Shown: positions 1-11,907, counted from the stretch's first letter. The stretch: 64,000 nt of DNA from Deltaproteobacteria bacterium (GCA_026388535.1 JAPLJP010000026.1:1-64000); one strand, 5' to 3'. A program made the numbers and translations. Notes: generated by a model from the letters alone, not told the origin.

Positions 1-1717
<1,717 letters not shown>

Positions 1718-1789
1718 AAAATACTTTTAGATTAATGATTTTGCCGGCTGAAAATCAGTCAGCTTTATATTGAGAGAGGATGAAACAAA

Positions 1790-4285
1790 ATGGAACGTGA
1801 TATCCACCACAAGCAAACACTGGTGAATATAGAAGATGAAATGAAAAAATCCTACATGGATTACGCCATGAGCGTCATCATCGGCCGGGCTATTCCCGAT
1901 GTGCGTGATGGCCTCAAGCCGGTGCACCGCCGGATTTTATATGCCATGTATGAAATGGGCAACCGCTATAACAAACCCTACAAAAAATCCGCCCGTATCG
2001 TCGGCGAGATCATGGGTAAATATCATCCGCACGGCGACGCGGCCATTTATGACACCATGGTGCGTATGGCACAGGAATTTTCTCTGCGCTACATGCTGGT
2101 GGACGGACAGGGCAACTTCGGTTCGATTGACGGCGATCCGCCCGCGGCCATGCGTTATACGGAAAGCCGTTTGGCGCGCATTTCCGATGAAGTGCTGGCC
2201 GATCTGGAAAAAGAAACCGTTGATTATGTGCCCAACTATGACGAATCACTCACGGAGCCGTCGCTGCTGGCAACACGCATTCCTCTTTTGCTGCTCAATG
2301 GAACATCCGGCATCGCTGTCGGTATGGCGACCAATATTCCGCCCCATAACCTGAAGGAAATTATCAACGGCACCATCGCCTGCATTAAGAATCCGGATAT
2401 TACCATCGAACAACTGATGCGACATATTCCGGGTCCTGATTTTCCCACGGCCGGTTTCATCAATGGCCGGGAAGGAATTCTTTCCGCTTATAAAACGGGA
2501 CGAGGCATCATCCGTATCCGAGCGAGGGCGCTGATTGAAAAGAACTCCCGCAACGATAAAGAAACCATTGTCGTCACAGAACTGCCTTATCAGGTCAACA
2601 AGGCTATGCTGATCGAAAAAATAGCCGAACTGGTGCGCGATAAAAAGATAACCGGCATTTCCGATTTGCGTGACGAATCCGACCGGGACGGCATCCGTGT
2701 GGTAATTGAACTCAAACGGGATGAAAATTCGGCCATCATCCTCAACCAGCTCTATAAATTCACGCAAATGGAAGTCTCCCTGGGCGTCATCATGCTGGCG
2801 ATCTCCGAAAACAAGCCGCAGGTTTTCAACCTCAAAGAAGTGCTCGAAAAATTCATCAGCTTCCGTCGTGATGTTGTCATTCGCCGTACAAAATTTGATC
2901 TGGCGCGCGCCCAGGAACGAGCGCATATTTTAGAAGGCTACATTATCGCTTTAAACAATATCGACGCAATTATTAAAGTCATTAAAGCGTCGAAGACGCC
3001 CGCGGAGGCGGCGGTGCAGTTATGCGCTAAATTCAGTTTATCGGAAATCCAGGCCAAAGCGATTCTGGAGATGAGACTCCAGCGCCTGACCGGTCTGGAA
3101 AGAGCGAAGATCGACGAAGAATACGCCGAAGTAACCAAACTTATCAAACATCTTCAGGCAATTTTGGATGATCCGCAGAAGGTTCTGCAGGTTATCATGG
3201 ATGAACTAAATGAAATCAAGGAACGTTACGGCGATGAACGCCGCACGGAAATTGTCGCCAGCTCCGAAGATATCAATATTGAAGACATGATCGTGGAAGA
3301 AGATGTGGTCGTGACGATATCCCATACCGGCTATATCAAGCGCAACGCGGTCAGCCTTTACAAGAGCCAGCACCGCGGCGGGCGCGGCAAGATGGGCATG
3401 GGCACGAAGGAAGAAGACTTTGTGGAAAAAATCTTTATTGCCTCCACGCATCATTACCTGCTGGTCTTCACCAGCGCGGGGAAAGTGCATTGGTTAAAGG
3501 TTTATCAAATACCGCAAGCCGGACGCGCGGCCAAAGGCAAGGCCATGATCAATCTGGTTAATCTGGCGCCGGGTGAAAGTGTCCGGGCGACATTACCGGT
3601 CAAGGAATTTGTTGAAGATAAATTTATTGTGATGGTAACGAAAAAAGGAATCATCAAAAAAACGGAACTGGCTGCTTACGCCAATCCGCGTTCCGGAGGC
3701 ATCATCGCTATTTCTATTGATGAAGGCGATGAACTGGTGGATGTACAGTTGACTATGGGCAATCAGGATATCTTCATAGCATCAAGGTTGGGCATGGCCA
3801 TTCGTTTTAAGGAAGATGATGTGCGGGATATGGGCCGAACCGCGCGCGGCGTGCGCGGCATTAATCTGGACGAAGGAGATGATGTTATCGGTATGGATAT
3901 TCCCGCCCAGAACACTTTCATGCTTACGGTTTCCGAAAATGGCTTCGGCAAGTGCACGCCGATTGACGAATACCGTGTACAAACCCGCGGTGGCAAAGGA
4001 ACAATCAATCTCAAAACGGTGGACAAGGTCGGTAATGTTTCCGGCGTTCTACAGGTTATCGGTGAAGATAACGTCATGTTGATCAGCAATGCCGGCAAAG
4101 TAATACGTCTGAAGGTACAGGAAATACCGGTCAATCATCGCGTCACGCAGGGCGTGAAGCTGATTGAACTGGATCCCGAAGAAAAACTCGTCGGTGTAGC
4201 ACGAACTACTTCTGAGACAGAAAGCAGCGGAAACGGCGATGACGACGCTGATGGAACTGCCGAAGACAACGGCGTTGAAGAATAG
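1790..4285 (+). CDS. gyrA: DNA gyrase subunit A
   Basis: [31 protein letters not shown], catalytic-Tyr region [10 protein letters not shown], and C-terminal beta-pinwheel repeats. Confidence 0.98.
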   Translation: MERDIHHKQTLVNIEDEMKKSYMDYAMSVIIGRAIPDVRDGLKPVHRRILYAMYEMGNRYNKPYKKSARIVGEIMGKYHPHGDAAIYDTMVRMAQEFSLRYMLVDGQGNFGSIDGDPPAAMRYTESRLARISDEVLADLEKETVDYVPNYDESLTEPSLLATRIPLLLLNGTSGIAVGMATNIPPHNLKEIINGTIACIKNPDITIEQLMRHIPGPDFPTAGFINGREGILSAYKTGRGIIRIRARALIEKNSRNDKETIVVTELPYQVNKAMLIEKIAELVRDKKITGISDLRDESDRDGIRVVIELKRDENSAIILNQLYKFTQMEVSLGVIMLAISENKPQVFNLKEVLEKFISFRRDVVIRRTKFDLARAQERAHILEGYIIALNNIDAIIKVIKASKTPAEAAVQLCAKFSLSEIQAKAILEMRLQRLTGLERAKIDEEYAEVTKLIKHLQAILDDPQKVLQVIMDELNEIKERYGDERRTEIVASSEDINIEDMIVEEDVVVTISHTGYIKRNAVSLYKSQHRGGRGKMGMGTKEEDFVEKIFIASTHHYLLVFTSAGKVHWLKVYQIPQAGRAAKGKAMINLVNLAPGESVRATLPVKEFVEDKFIVMVTKKGIIKKTELAAYANPRSGGIIAISIDEGDELVDVQLTMGNQDIFIASRLGMAIRFKEDDVRDMGRTARGVRGINLDEGDDVIGMDIPAQNTFMLTVSENGFGKCTPIDEYRVQTRGGKGTINLKTVDKVGNVSGVLQVIGEDNVMLISNAGKVIRLKVQEIPVNHRVTQGVKLIELDPEEKLVGVARTTSETESSGNGDDDADGTAEDNGVEE

Positions 4286-4370
4286 TAGTGAGCCAAGCTA
4301 AGAGCGAACGTAGTGACGCTCGAAGCGTAAGGCGAACTATCCCCGAAGCGCAGCGAATGGGGATCGGAGC
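4286..4370 (+). repeat. R1 element A1 (two-hairpin repeat, divergent copy)
   Basis: GAGCG(4302-4306)-10 nt AACGTAGTGA-CGCTC(4317-4321), then ATCCCC(4339-4344)..GGGGAT(4359-4364). Confidence 0.6.
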
Positions 4371-4378
4371 CAAGTTAA

Positions 4379-4457
4379 TAATGAGACCCAAGCTTCAGAA
4401 ACAAAGTGTACTGAAGCTTGCTGGACGAATTATACCAGGCACGAAGTGCCGTGGTAA
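4379..4457 (+). repeat. R1 element A2 (two-hairpin repeat)
   Basis: CAAGCTTCAG(4389-4398)-AAACAAAGTGTA-CTGAAGCTTG(4411-4420); second hairpin TACCA-GGCAC-GAA-GTGCC-G-TGGTA (4433-4456). Confidence 0.85.
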
Positions 4458-4503
4458 ATAGAAGTCTTAATAAATAAGTTTTTATAAAAGAATAATCATG
4501 GAA

Positions 4504-4538
4504 CACAAGCTTCATCATCGTAAGAGTTGAAGCTTGTG
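4504..4538 (+). repeat. R1-like hairpin B (single hairpin)
   Basis: CACAAGCTTCA / TGAAGCTTGTG 11-bp stem with a 13-nt loop. Confidence 0.5.
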
Positions 4539-4707
4539 CATTGCGTTATTTCGCAAAGTGGAAAATCAAAACCCGTGGTATAAACCGATTCATAAAAACA
4601 ATTTTGGCTGTAATATAATCTAAATCAATTTCATTATGATCGGTCCGATGTTAACCAAAAAAAATATATAGAAAACCGATTAGTAATGCAAAATCTAGGA
4701 GGCTCAT

Positions 4708-5742
4708 ATGGTTCTTAATTGGTGGCATTCCCCGGAAATAATAAGCAAATTACAAATAATTATAGCTGTCCTGATTATATGCCTTACTGGTTTTGGATTA
4801 TTACTCAAAGTGCAGGGAGATCGCCTCAAAAAACAAATAGAAAAAGAAAAAACTACTGAATTACAAAATGAATTAACAATGACGAAGAATAAACTGAACA
4901 ACTCTGACCAAACAATTAAACAACTAACCATAGTGACAGAGCAGGCGAAAGGGCAAATAAATAATCTGGCGGATGATTCAATAAAGGCACACAAAACAAT
5001 AGAAGCTTTAAATATTAAAGCAAAAAAAGCGGAGAGAGGTATCTCCTCAACATATGATTTCCAAGGGATTAAACGTGATATTTCACCAGGTGTCATTAAG
5101 GCAAACATGGGAGAAGAAACAGAGGTATTTAAGAAATTGGTCAACTTAGAAAAAGAGAAAAAATATCCCGATTTGGCATCTCTCTGTAAATCACAAATAG
5201 TTAAAACTCCCGACTGGCTCACACCATATTTATTTCTTGGTGTGGCCCAAGCCAATATGGGCCTCAAGACAGAGGCTCTTTCAAATTTTGAACATGTTAT
5301 TAAAAATGCTCCTGGAGCCATGTCCAACTACAAATTCTTTGATCATACGGCAGATATCGGTGTTGAAGTGACGGGCCGGACCAGAAGAGAGCTTTTTGTG
5401 ACCGCTGCCGGGGCTTTGTTTGATGTAATGATTGAGAGCAAAACCGGTGAGGCTTCGGAAAAACAGCATAAAACAATAACGATTGAAGGCGCGGACGCTG
5501 CCGACTTGCTGATTAATTTTTTACGGGAGCTTCTTTATCTGTTCAATGGCGAAAAGTTTATAATAGTTCGGTGCGAAATGATTAAGTTCACCAATAAAGA
5601 ATTGCAGGCACGGTTGACAGGAGAATCGTTTAACAACAAAAAACATTTGATTAAAACCGAGATCAAGGCGGTAACCTATTCCGGCGCACAGGTTGAGAAA
5701 CTTGAAGATCACTGGACAGCAAGGGTGATCTTCGACGTTTGA
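4708..5742 (+). CDS. Fusion protein: TM helix + coiled coil + TPR-like segment fused to a C-terminal archease domain
   Basis: Strong SD AGGAGG upstream of 4708; N-terminal TM and coiled coil; from about 5320 the archease signature YKFFDHTADIGVEVTGRTRRELFVTAAGALFDVM..LINFLRELLYLF. Confidence 0.85.
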   Translation: MVLNWWHSPEIISKLQIIIAVLIICLTGFGLLLKVQGDRLKKQIEKEKTTELQNELTMTKNKLNNSDQTIKQLTIVTEQAKGQINNLADDSIKAHKTIEALNIKAKKAERGISSTYDFQGIKRDISPGVIKANMGEETEVFKKLVNLEKEKKYPDLASLCKSQIVKTPDWLTPYLFLGVAQANMGLKTEALSNFEHVIKNAPGAMSNYKFFDHTADIGVEVTGRTRRELFVTAAGALFDVMIESKTGEASEKQHKTITIEGADAADLLINFLRELLYLFNGEKFIIVRCEMIKFTNKELQARLTGESFNNKKHLIKTEIKAVTYSGAQVEKLEDHWTARVIFDV

Positions 5743-5837
5743 AAAGTATAAAAGTCCCCCTTTTTTAAAGGGGGAGTAAGGGGGATTTAAATGACACTTG
5801 CTGAAATCGCGCAGAGCGAAGATTGAAGCATCAGTGG

Positions 5838-5920
5838 AGGTATCCCACGGCGCTTTGCGCCTGGGATAGTTCGTCCAACAAATTTTAGCGCGTTATACTT
5901 CTAAAATTTGGGACTCACTA
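5838..5920 (-). repeat. R1 element C (two-hairpin repeat)
   Basis: CAAATTTTAG(5879-5888)-12 nt-CTAAAATTTG(5901-5910); second hairpin TATCCCA..GGCGC-TTT-GCGCC-TGGGATA (5841-5868). Confidence 0.85.
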
Positions 5921-6090
5921 AATCTCCCCTAGCCCCTCTTTACCCTAAAGGGCACACGTAAAAAAGAGGGGGAAAACTCATTTGAAACAGAGGTGCTTTA
6001 AATCATTTATATATTAACCGAATTTTATCCACCTCCGTCACTGCGTGACACCTCCGCCAGCGGAGGACATTAACTTGAAGAGAATGCATC

Positions 6091-7533
6091 ATGTCTGGAA
6101 TTGTTTTAGAAAAGTTAGATGATAACCGCTGGCTGCTTCCTCAAACAGGCGGCATGCGCGTGCCGGGGATTATCTACGCCAATGAAAAAATCTATCAGCT
6201 CTTACGTGGCGACGAAAGCGCGAAGCAGGTGGCCAATGTAGCGCATTTGCCCGGTATTGTAAATTACTCGCTGGCCATGCCGGATGTCCACTGGGGGTAT
6301 GGCTTTCCCATCGGCGGTGTGGCGGCCTTTGATCTGGACGGCGGCATTATTTCGCCGGGCGGCGTCGGTTACGATATCAACTGCGGCTGCCGTCTGATGA
6401 CAACGAATTTAACTCTGGATGATATTAAGGCAAGACTCAGCGATTTAACCACGGCCTTGTATCAGCATATCCCTTCCGGCGTCGGCTCGACCGGTTCGGT
6501 AAAATTATCGGGGAAGGATCAGAAGAAGGTGCTCGAAGATGGCGCGGCCTGGGCGGTCAAGGCGGGTTTCGGTTTACAGGAGGATCTGGAAACAACGGAA
6601 GACGGCGGCGCCATTAAAGGGGCCGATCCGGAGCAGGTATCGGCACGCGCGCTGGAGCGCGGCAAACAGCAGTTGGGCACGCTTGGGTCCGGCAATCATT
6701 TTCTGGAAATTGAGGTTGTTCAGGAAATCTTCGATGAAGAAGCGGCCCAGGCCTTTGGTTTGCGCAAAGGGCAGATTGCCGTCATGATTCATACCGGTTC
6801 GCGCGGCCTGGGTTATCAGATTTGTGATGATTATCTGGCGTTGATGGTCAAGCACGCTCGCGACACAGGCATAGAGCTTCCGGACAGACAACTGGCCTGC
6901 GCCTATTTGGAGTCGGGACGGGGGAAAAATTATCTGGCGGCCATGGCTTGCGGCGCCAATTACGCCTGGGCCAACCGGCAAATTCTGATGCATCGCACAC
7001 GGGAAATATTTGAAAAAACTCTGCGCATGTCGCCGCGTGAAGTGAATATGCGGCTTGTTTATGACGTCTGCCATAACATTGCCAAGATAGAAGAATTTAG
7101 CATCGGCGGAATTATGAAGAAACTTTGCGTTCACCGCAAAGGCGCGACACGCGCTTTTCCCGCCGGACATGAAGCGGTTCCCGCGCGCTACAAAAGTGTC
7201 GGCCAGCCGGTGCTCATTCCCGGCGATATGGGCAGCGGCTCGTATGTGCTGGTTGGTCAGGAAAAGGCGATGTCGGAAACTTTCGGCAGCGCCTGTCACG
7301 GAGCGGGCAGGGTGATGAGCCGGACGCAGGCAATCAAATCCAGCCGTGGGCGTTCCATCAGCCGCGAACTGGCCGAGCAGGGTGTTTTGGTGATGGCCGG
7401 ATCCAAAGGCACGCTCAGCGAAGAAATGCCCGAAGCTTATAAAAATGTGCAGGACGTTGTGCAAGTGATGCACGATTCAGGAATTGCCAGAAAAGTGGCG
7501 AAATTGAAATCCATTTCTTGTATAAAGGGTTAA
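6091..7533 (+). CDS. rtcB: RNA-splicing ligase RtcB
   Basis: GGVGYDINCGCRLM, LGSGNHFLE, HTGSRGLG, HRKGATRAFPAGH, MGSGSYVL. Confidence 0.97.
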   Translation: MSGIVLEKLDDNRWLLPQTGGMRVPGIIYANEKIYQLLRGDESAKQVANVAHLPGIVNYSLAMPDVHWGYGFPIGGVAAFDLDGGIISPGGVGYDINCGCRLMTTNLTLDDIKARLSDLTTALYQHIPSGVGSTGSVKLSGKDQKKVLEDGAAWAVKAGFGLQEDLETTEDGGAIKGADPEQVSARALERGKQQLGTLGSGNHFLEIEVVQEIFDEEAAQAFGLRKGQIAVMIHTGSRGLGYQICDDYLALMVKHARDTGIELPDRQLACAYLESGRGKNYLAAMACGANYAWANRQILMHRTREIFEKTLRMSPREVNMRLVYDVCHNIAKIEEFSIGGIMKKLCVHRKGATRAFPAGHEAVPARYKSVGQPVLIPGDMGSGSYVLVGQEKAMSETFGSACHGAGRVMSRTQAIKSSRGRSISRELAEQGVLVMAGSKGTLSEEMPEAYKNVQDVVQVMHDSGIARKVAKLKSISCIKG

Positions 7534-7535
7534 TG

Positions 7536-7559
7536 GTGGAACCGCTTCGCTTGTTCCAC
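7536..7559 (+). terminator. Hairpin 3 nt after the rtcB stop (possible terminator or R1-type hairpin)
   Basis: GTGGAAC-CGCTTCGCTT-GTTCCAC perfect 7-bp stem; no T tract follows. Confidence 0.4.
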
Positions 7560-7802
7560 AAACTGACGCCTCATGTGTTGAGAGCTGGCACGAAAATGAA
7601 GATTTTCCCGCCCCTGGTGGGCGGGAATTAAAGGGCGGGGGATTTTATTAAAAGGGTTTCACCCTCCTTTTAATTTCCTCTACCCTAAAGGGCACCATGG
7701 CCGTCGAGGGAGGAAAGATAAGAAATTGAGCATAGGACTGTTTAGTGGAAAAAATGGTGAAGCTGGTGTAAGAGGAGTTGAAAATATTTCCGGGAGAACA
7801 AA

Positions 7803-8123
7803 ATGACCGAAATCATTTTTGATAAAAATGAAGATTGGGAAAACAGAATCCTGTGCAGTGATGAATCATGTATTGGAACTATCGGTCCTGATGGTAAATG
7901 CAGGGAATGCGGAAAACCTCACGAAGGTGAACTCCCCTCGGAACAAGGCGCAAGAATTGGTCAAGCTGTGACGACAGAAGAGCACAAATCAGTTTCTTCA
8001 ACAAATTTGGATTGTGGCGACGATTGGGATAAAAGAGTTTTATGTAGTGATGAATCCTGTATCGGCACCATCGGTTCCAGCGGCCGCTGTCGTGAATGCG
8101 GCAAACCCTCTATTAACAAATAA
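7803..8123 (+). CDS. Small protein with two near-identical four-Cys (zinc-ribbon-like) modules
   Basis: DWENRILCSDESCIGTIGPDGKCRECGKP and DWDKRVLCSDESCIGTIGSSGRCRECGKP. Confidence 0.75.
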   Translation: MTEIIFDKNEDWENRILCSDESCIGTIGPDGKCRECGKPHEGELPSEQGARIGQAVTTEEHKSVSSTNLDCGDDWDKRVLCSDESCIGTIGSSGRCRECGKPSINK

Positions 8124-8298
8124 ACACTTCATTAGGTACCTTGCCTCAATAAGTCGTCCGTTCTCAACTAAACCGCCTGGTAAACTCACTATTTAAACTA
8201 TTTTAGTTTATCAACAGTTATTATCCATGCTGTAATCATATAAGTAGTTGAATGTCTGAATATATATTAAAAACAAAAGTAAAAATATTTTAAAAATG

Positions 8299-8340
8299 TT
8301 GACAGGTTATATAATATTTAATATTTACCAGCGGGTAAAT
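8299..8340 (+). promoter_or_regulatory. Putative promoter with overlapping operator upstream of the HMG-CoA reductase gene
   Basis: TTGACA(8299-8304)-17 nt-TATTTA(8322-8327); palindrome ATTTACC-AGCG-GGTAAAT (8323-8340) overlaps the -10. Confidence 0.55.
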
Positions 8341-8427
8341 AATTTTTAGATATATAAAGTTTGGGGAAGTTGAGCGAGATATACCGGCAATTCAATAATT
8401 CTATAAGAATAGCAAAGGGGTTTTTAT

Positions 8428-9612
8428 ATGGATGAGAAAATACCGCGGTCGAGTGAAAACGACTATTCAACAGACATAACTAAGGCACGTCAGAAATTTA
8501 TTGAATCAAAAACAGGTGTGAATCTAAAGCACGTTAAAAAATACTCATTTGATCCCGGAATTCTTCCCGGCAACATCGAGCATTTCACTGGTGTGGCGCA
8601 GGTGCCTATCGGGATTGCGGGACCAGTGCTTGTCAACGGCGAGCATGCCAACGGCGATTTTTATGTTCCCCTCGCGACTACGGAGGGCACGCTGGTGGCA
8701 AGCTATAACAGGGGCATGAAAATAACCAGGATGAGCGGCGGAATCGACGTAACGATATCGGACGACGCGATGCAGAGAGCCCCTGTTTTTATTTTCAAGA
8801 ATGCCCGTGAAGCGCGGGACTTCGGGCTCTGGCTGGACAAAAGTTTCCTCGAAATAAAGGCGCAGGCCGAAACAACCACCAGTATCGGCAAACTAGTGAT
8901 CATCGAACGCTATCACGCGGGAAGGTATATGTATCTGCGGTTCGATTACACCACCGGCGATGCGGCCGGGCAGAACATGACCGGCAAGGCGACATTCATG
9001 GCGTGCGAGTGGATTCGGTCGCACTATGAACCGGCGAAAGTGTACATCCTCGATTCGAATTTCGCGACCGATAAAAAGGCCTCAATGATAAACACCCTGA
9101 AAACGCGCGGGAAACGGGTCACCGCCGAGGTGACCATACCTGAGGCGATAGTGCGGAGCGAGATGAACAGCTCTCCGTTCAAGCTCGAATACGGTCTGAA
9201 AGTTTCGATGATCGGCAGTTATATGTCGGGGGCAATGAACAACGGACTCCATTCAGCGAACGCGCTGGCGGCGCTCTTTATAGCCACCGGCCAGGACGCG
9301 GCAAACGTCGCGGAATCGCATACCGCGGTGGTGAACGCGGAACGGACAAGGGAGGGAGACTTCTATTATTCCATCACTATCCCATCGCTTATAGTCGCCA
9401 CATACGGGGGCGGCACTGGCCTCGCCACACAGCGGGAATGCCTTGAGATACTTGGGTGCTTCGGGGTGGGAAAGGTGATGAAATTCGCCGAAATAGCCGC
9501 AGCGACGGCACTTGCAGGGGAGATATCCCTCATGAGCGCTATTAATATAGACAAGCTGTCCCGCGCCATAGATTGGGTATCGAGCCACGATAAAATGGGA
9601 CGTAACCGTTAA
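8428..9612 (+). CDS. Hydroxymethylglutaryl-CoA reductase, class I-like
   Basis: PIGIAGPVLVNG, ATTEGTLVASYNRGMK, ATDKKASMINTLKTRGK, TTGDAAGQNMTGKA, YGGGTGLATQRECLEILG, LAGEISLMSAI, C-terminal SSHDKMGRNR. Confidence 0.88.
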   Translation: MDEKIPRSSENDYSTDITKARQKFIESKTGVNLKHVKKYSFDPGILPGNIEHFTGVAQVPIGIAGPVLVNGEHANGDFYVPLATTEGTLVASYNRGMKITRMSGGIDVTISDDAMQRAPVFIFKNAREARDFGLWLDKSFLEIKAQAETTTSIGKLVIIERYHAGRYMYLRFDYTTGDAAGQNMTGKATFMACEWIRSHYEPAKVYILDSNFATDKKASMINTLKTRGKRVTAEVTIPEAIVRSEMNSSPFKLEYGLKVSMIGSYMSGAMNNGLHSANALAALFIATGQDAANVAESHTAVVNAERTREGDFYYSITIPSLIVATYGGGTGLATQRECLEILGCFGVGKVMKFAEIAAATALAGEISLMSAINIDKLSRAIDWVSSHDKMGRNR

Positions 9613-9733
9613 AGATACTATTTTTTAATAGTCAATAGTCACCTTAACGTTTTCCTCTTTCAAAGCTAATTGATCCGGTGGCGGGAGAAAATCTTTTACG
9701 ATTTTTAATTTTCCCATTTGTTCGTCCGTAAAT

Positions 9734-10351
9734 TCAGCGCACGCCAATTCGTTGAAGATATTTATTGTGCAATTTAGTAAGCAGTATGAGGGCGACAATC
9801 GAACCTATCAGACACCAGAACATATCGGTTTGCGTATCCCAGATGTAACCCTGTGTTCCGAGAAAAGCTTCCGTATCGGCTGGATTGGAAAGGGATGCCA
9901 TCCATTCAATGATTTCATACAATGCGGAAAAAGCCAGAGGCACACAGATGGAAACAAAGCCAAGCATTTTACCTCGCTTAAGCGGAGATGTGCGCGCTAT
10001 AATTTCACGGGTATATATAGCCGGACCGAAGCCCTGCATGAAATGCCCGATCTTGTCATAATTATTGCGGGTCCATCCGAACCAGTCTTCCATCCAGAAT
10101 CCCAGTGGTACTTTGGCGTAAGAATAATGACCACCAAACATCAAAATTACGGCGTGGATGGCGATCAGAGTATAGGTTAAATTGGTCAGCGGGAATCTTT
10201 TATATGTAAGCAGTATGATCGGCAAGGCGATCATGAAAGGAGCTGTTTCCAAAACCCATGTCAGGCGGGTATCATGCGGCCCGATTCCGGACCACGCCCA
10301 GAAGAGAAGGACGATTGCTAATAATATGATGTGATAGTTTTTAGATGACAT
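9734..10351 (-). CDS. DUF2238/YjdF-like integral membrane protein
   Basis: Multiple TM segments; HYSYAKVPLGFWMEDWFGWTRNNYDKIGHFMQGFGPA..ALYEIIEW..TQGYIWDTQTDMFW. Confidence 0.85.
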   Translation of the reverse strand: MSSKNYHIILLAIVLLFWAWSGIGPHDTRLTWVLETAPFMIALPIILLTYKRFPLTNLTYTLIAIHAVILMFGGHYSYAKVPLGFWMEDWFGWTRNNYDKIGHFMQGFGPAIYTREIIARTSPLKRGKMLGFVSICVPLAFSALYEIIEWMASLSNPADTEAFLGTQGYIWDTQTDMFWCLIGSIVALILLTKLHNKYLQRIGVR

Positions 10352-10464
10352 ATTCTATTTGTTGTCCGAACCATCAGTTGGATGAAAAGAAATGCCGATT
10401 TATTATGATTGTGTTCCTAATTGAGGATATTAATATCCTCAATTAGGAACTTGTTAATATAGGC

Positions 10465-11313
10465 TTATTGAACTTTTAATCCAATTCTATCCCAACGCAC
10501 TACTTGCTTTTCCTTGTACCACGACCAGTAAATAAATTTTACAGTACCTTGTATTTTTGTTTTTTCTACAGGACCAAAAAACCGGCTGTCAAGGCTTTCA
10601 TCTCTGTTATCACCCAATACAAAATAAAAGTCTGCCGGTATTACTATAGGTCCAAAGTTGTCCCGCGGTTGTTGACTTGCCGGATATATAACTGCGTCAT
10701 GATAAGTAACATAGCTCTCTTTCACGGGATTGCCATTAATAATAAGTTGTTTGTTTCTAATTTCTACAGTTTCACCCCCAATTGCTACAACTCGTTTTAC
10801 TAAATCTTTAGATGGATTATTAAAGTATTTAAAAACTATCACATCATTTTTTTGAGGATTTTTGGCTGACTGGGTTCGATCAACAAGGATATGATCACCT
10901 TTAAGTATTGTCGGCTCCATTGTCGTAGAAGGAATTTTATAGGCTTTAATAATATTGAATTTAACAACTGTTGATACGGTAAAGCTTAAAATTGCAACCA
11001 GCGTAGCAATTCCAATATAGAAGATTGTTTTATTATATTTTTTTAAATGGTATTCGACACTAAATTTTTTTGCAGTTTTTACAGCATCAATAAAAACATA
11101 GATATAAAATGCCATACATATGATCACATATGCAACAAGAAAAAACTTAATATAGTTGCTGTAAAGACATATGATTTTTGCTGGAATAATAAAAAAAGGG
11201 AGTGCATAAATCAAAAAAGCTTTTTTAAGTTCACCGTTGTAAACTTGCCCAAGTCCTGGTTGAATTAGACTTAATAATCCCGCAGCCCATACGTCTCTTG
11301 GTTTATTTTCCAT
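10465..11313 (-). CDS. lepB: Signal peptidase I-like protein with an extra N-terminal membrane domain
   Basis: YKIPSTTMEPTILKGDHILVD, DLVKRVVAIGGE, FVLGDNRDESLDSRFFGPV; N-terminal GLLSLIQPGLGQVYNGELKKA. Confidence 0.88.
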   Translation of the reverse strand: MENKPRDVWAAGLLSLIQPGLGQVYNGELKKAFLIYALPFFIIPAKIICLYSNYIKFFLVAYVIICMAFYIYVFIDAVKTAKKFSVEYHLKKYNKTIFYIGIATLVAILSFTVSTVVKFNIIKAYKIPSTTMEPTILKGDHILVDRTQSAKNPQKNDVIVFKYFNNPSKDLVKRVVAIGGETVEIRNKQLIINGNPVKESYVTYHDAVIYPASQQPRDNFGPIVIPADFYFVLGDNRDESLDSRFFGPVEKTKIQGTVKFIYWSWYKEKQVVRWDRIGLKVQ

Positions 11314-11399
11314 AAAGTTTTTTATTTAATATTCTTCGGTATCATTACTCCTCATTCGCTTCGGGGATAATTCCAGTTGCGCTTCGAACTTCGTTTCAC

Positions 11400-11460
11400 T
11401 CAGGGGATAGTTCAACCATCAAGTTTCAGTGCGCTACGCTTCTGAAACTTGGGTTTCACT
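11400..11460 (-). repeat. R1 element D
   Basis: CAAGTTTCAG(11420-11429)-TGCGCTACGCTT-CTGAAACTTG(11442-11451). Confidence 0.8.
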
Positions 11461-11890
11461 AAAATTCGTACAGCTTTTCACCTGGTATAACTGTAAACTT
11501 ATGCTTCAGCAAAATGTCGATGGCCTTTTCTGGATTGTCGAAGCGGAAGATGATGACGGCGTTCTGGCCGCTTTTCTCCACAAAGGCGTAAAGGTATTCC
11601 ACGTTAATGCCTTCTTTGGAAACAACTTCCATGATGCTATGCAAGCCGCCCGGTTTGTCGGGAACTTCCACGGCGACAACAGGGGTTTTGCTGACTTGAA
11701 AACCGCTATCTTTAAGAACTTTATTGGCCTTCTCCACATCATTGACAATCAAACGCAGAATGCCGAAATCAACTGTTTCCGCCAGCGACAGAGTTCGAAT
11801 ATTAATGTTGGCATCTCTAAGCACGCGCGTTGCATGCTCCAGCGAGCCGGGTTTGTTTTCCAGAAAAACAGATATTTGTTCTACTTTCAT
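11459..11890 (-). CDS. Tandem ACT-domain protein
   Basis: [70 protein letters not shown]. Confidence 0.9.
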   Translation of the reverse strand: MKVEQISVFLENKPGSLEHATRVLRDANINIRTLSLAETVDFGILRLIVNDVEKANKVLKDSGFQVSKTPVVAVEVPDKPGGLHSIMEVVSKEGINVEYLYAFVEKSGQNAVIIFRFDNPEKAIDILLKHKFTVIPGEKLYEF

Positions 11891-11907
11891 CGTAACCCCC
11901 TTATGGA

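Noticed and set aside
6574-7473. 299-aa ORF antisense to rtcB
   Set aside because: Shadow ORF opposite a clearly conserved gene; low-complexity His/Phe/Ala-rich translation without recognisable motifs.
4708-7533. Archease-RtcB as a novel operon
   Set aside because: Archease/RtcB proximity is already well known; only the N-terminal fusion is unusual.
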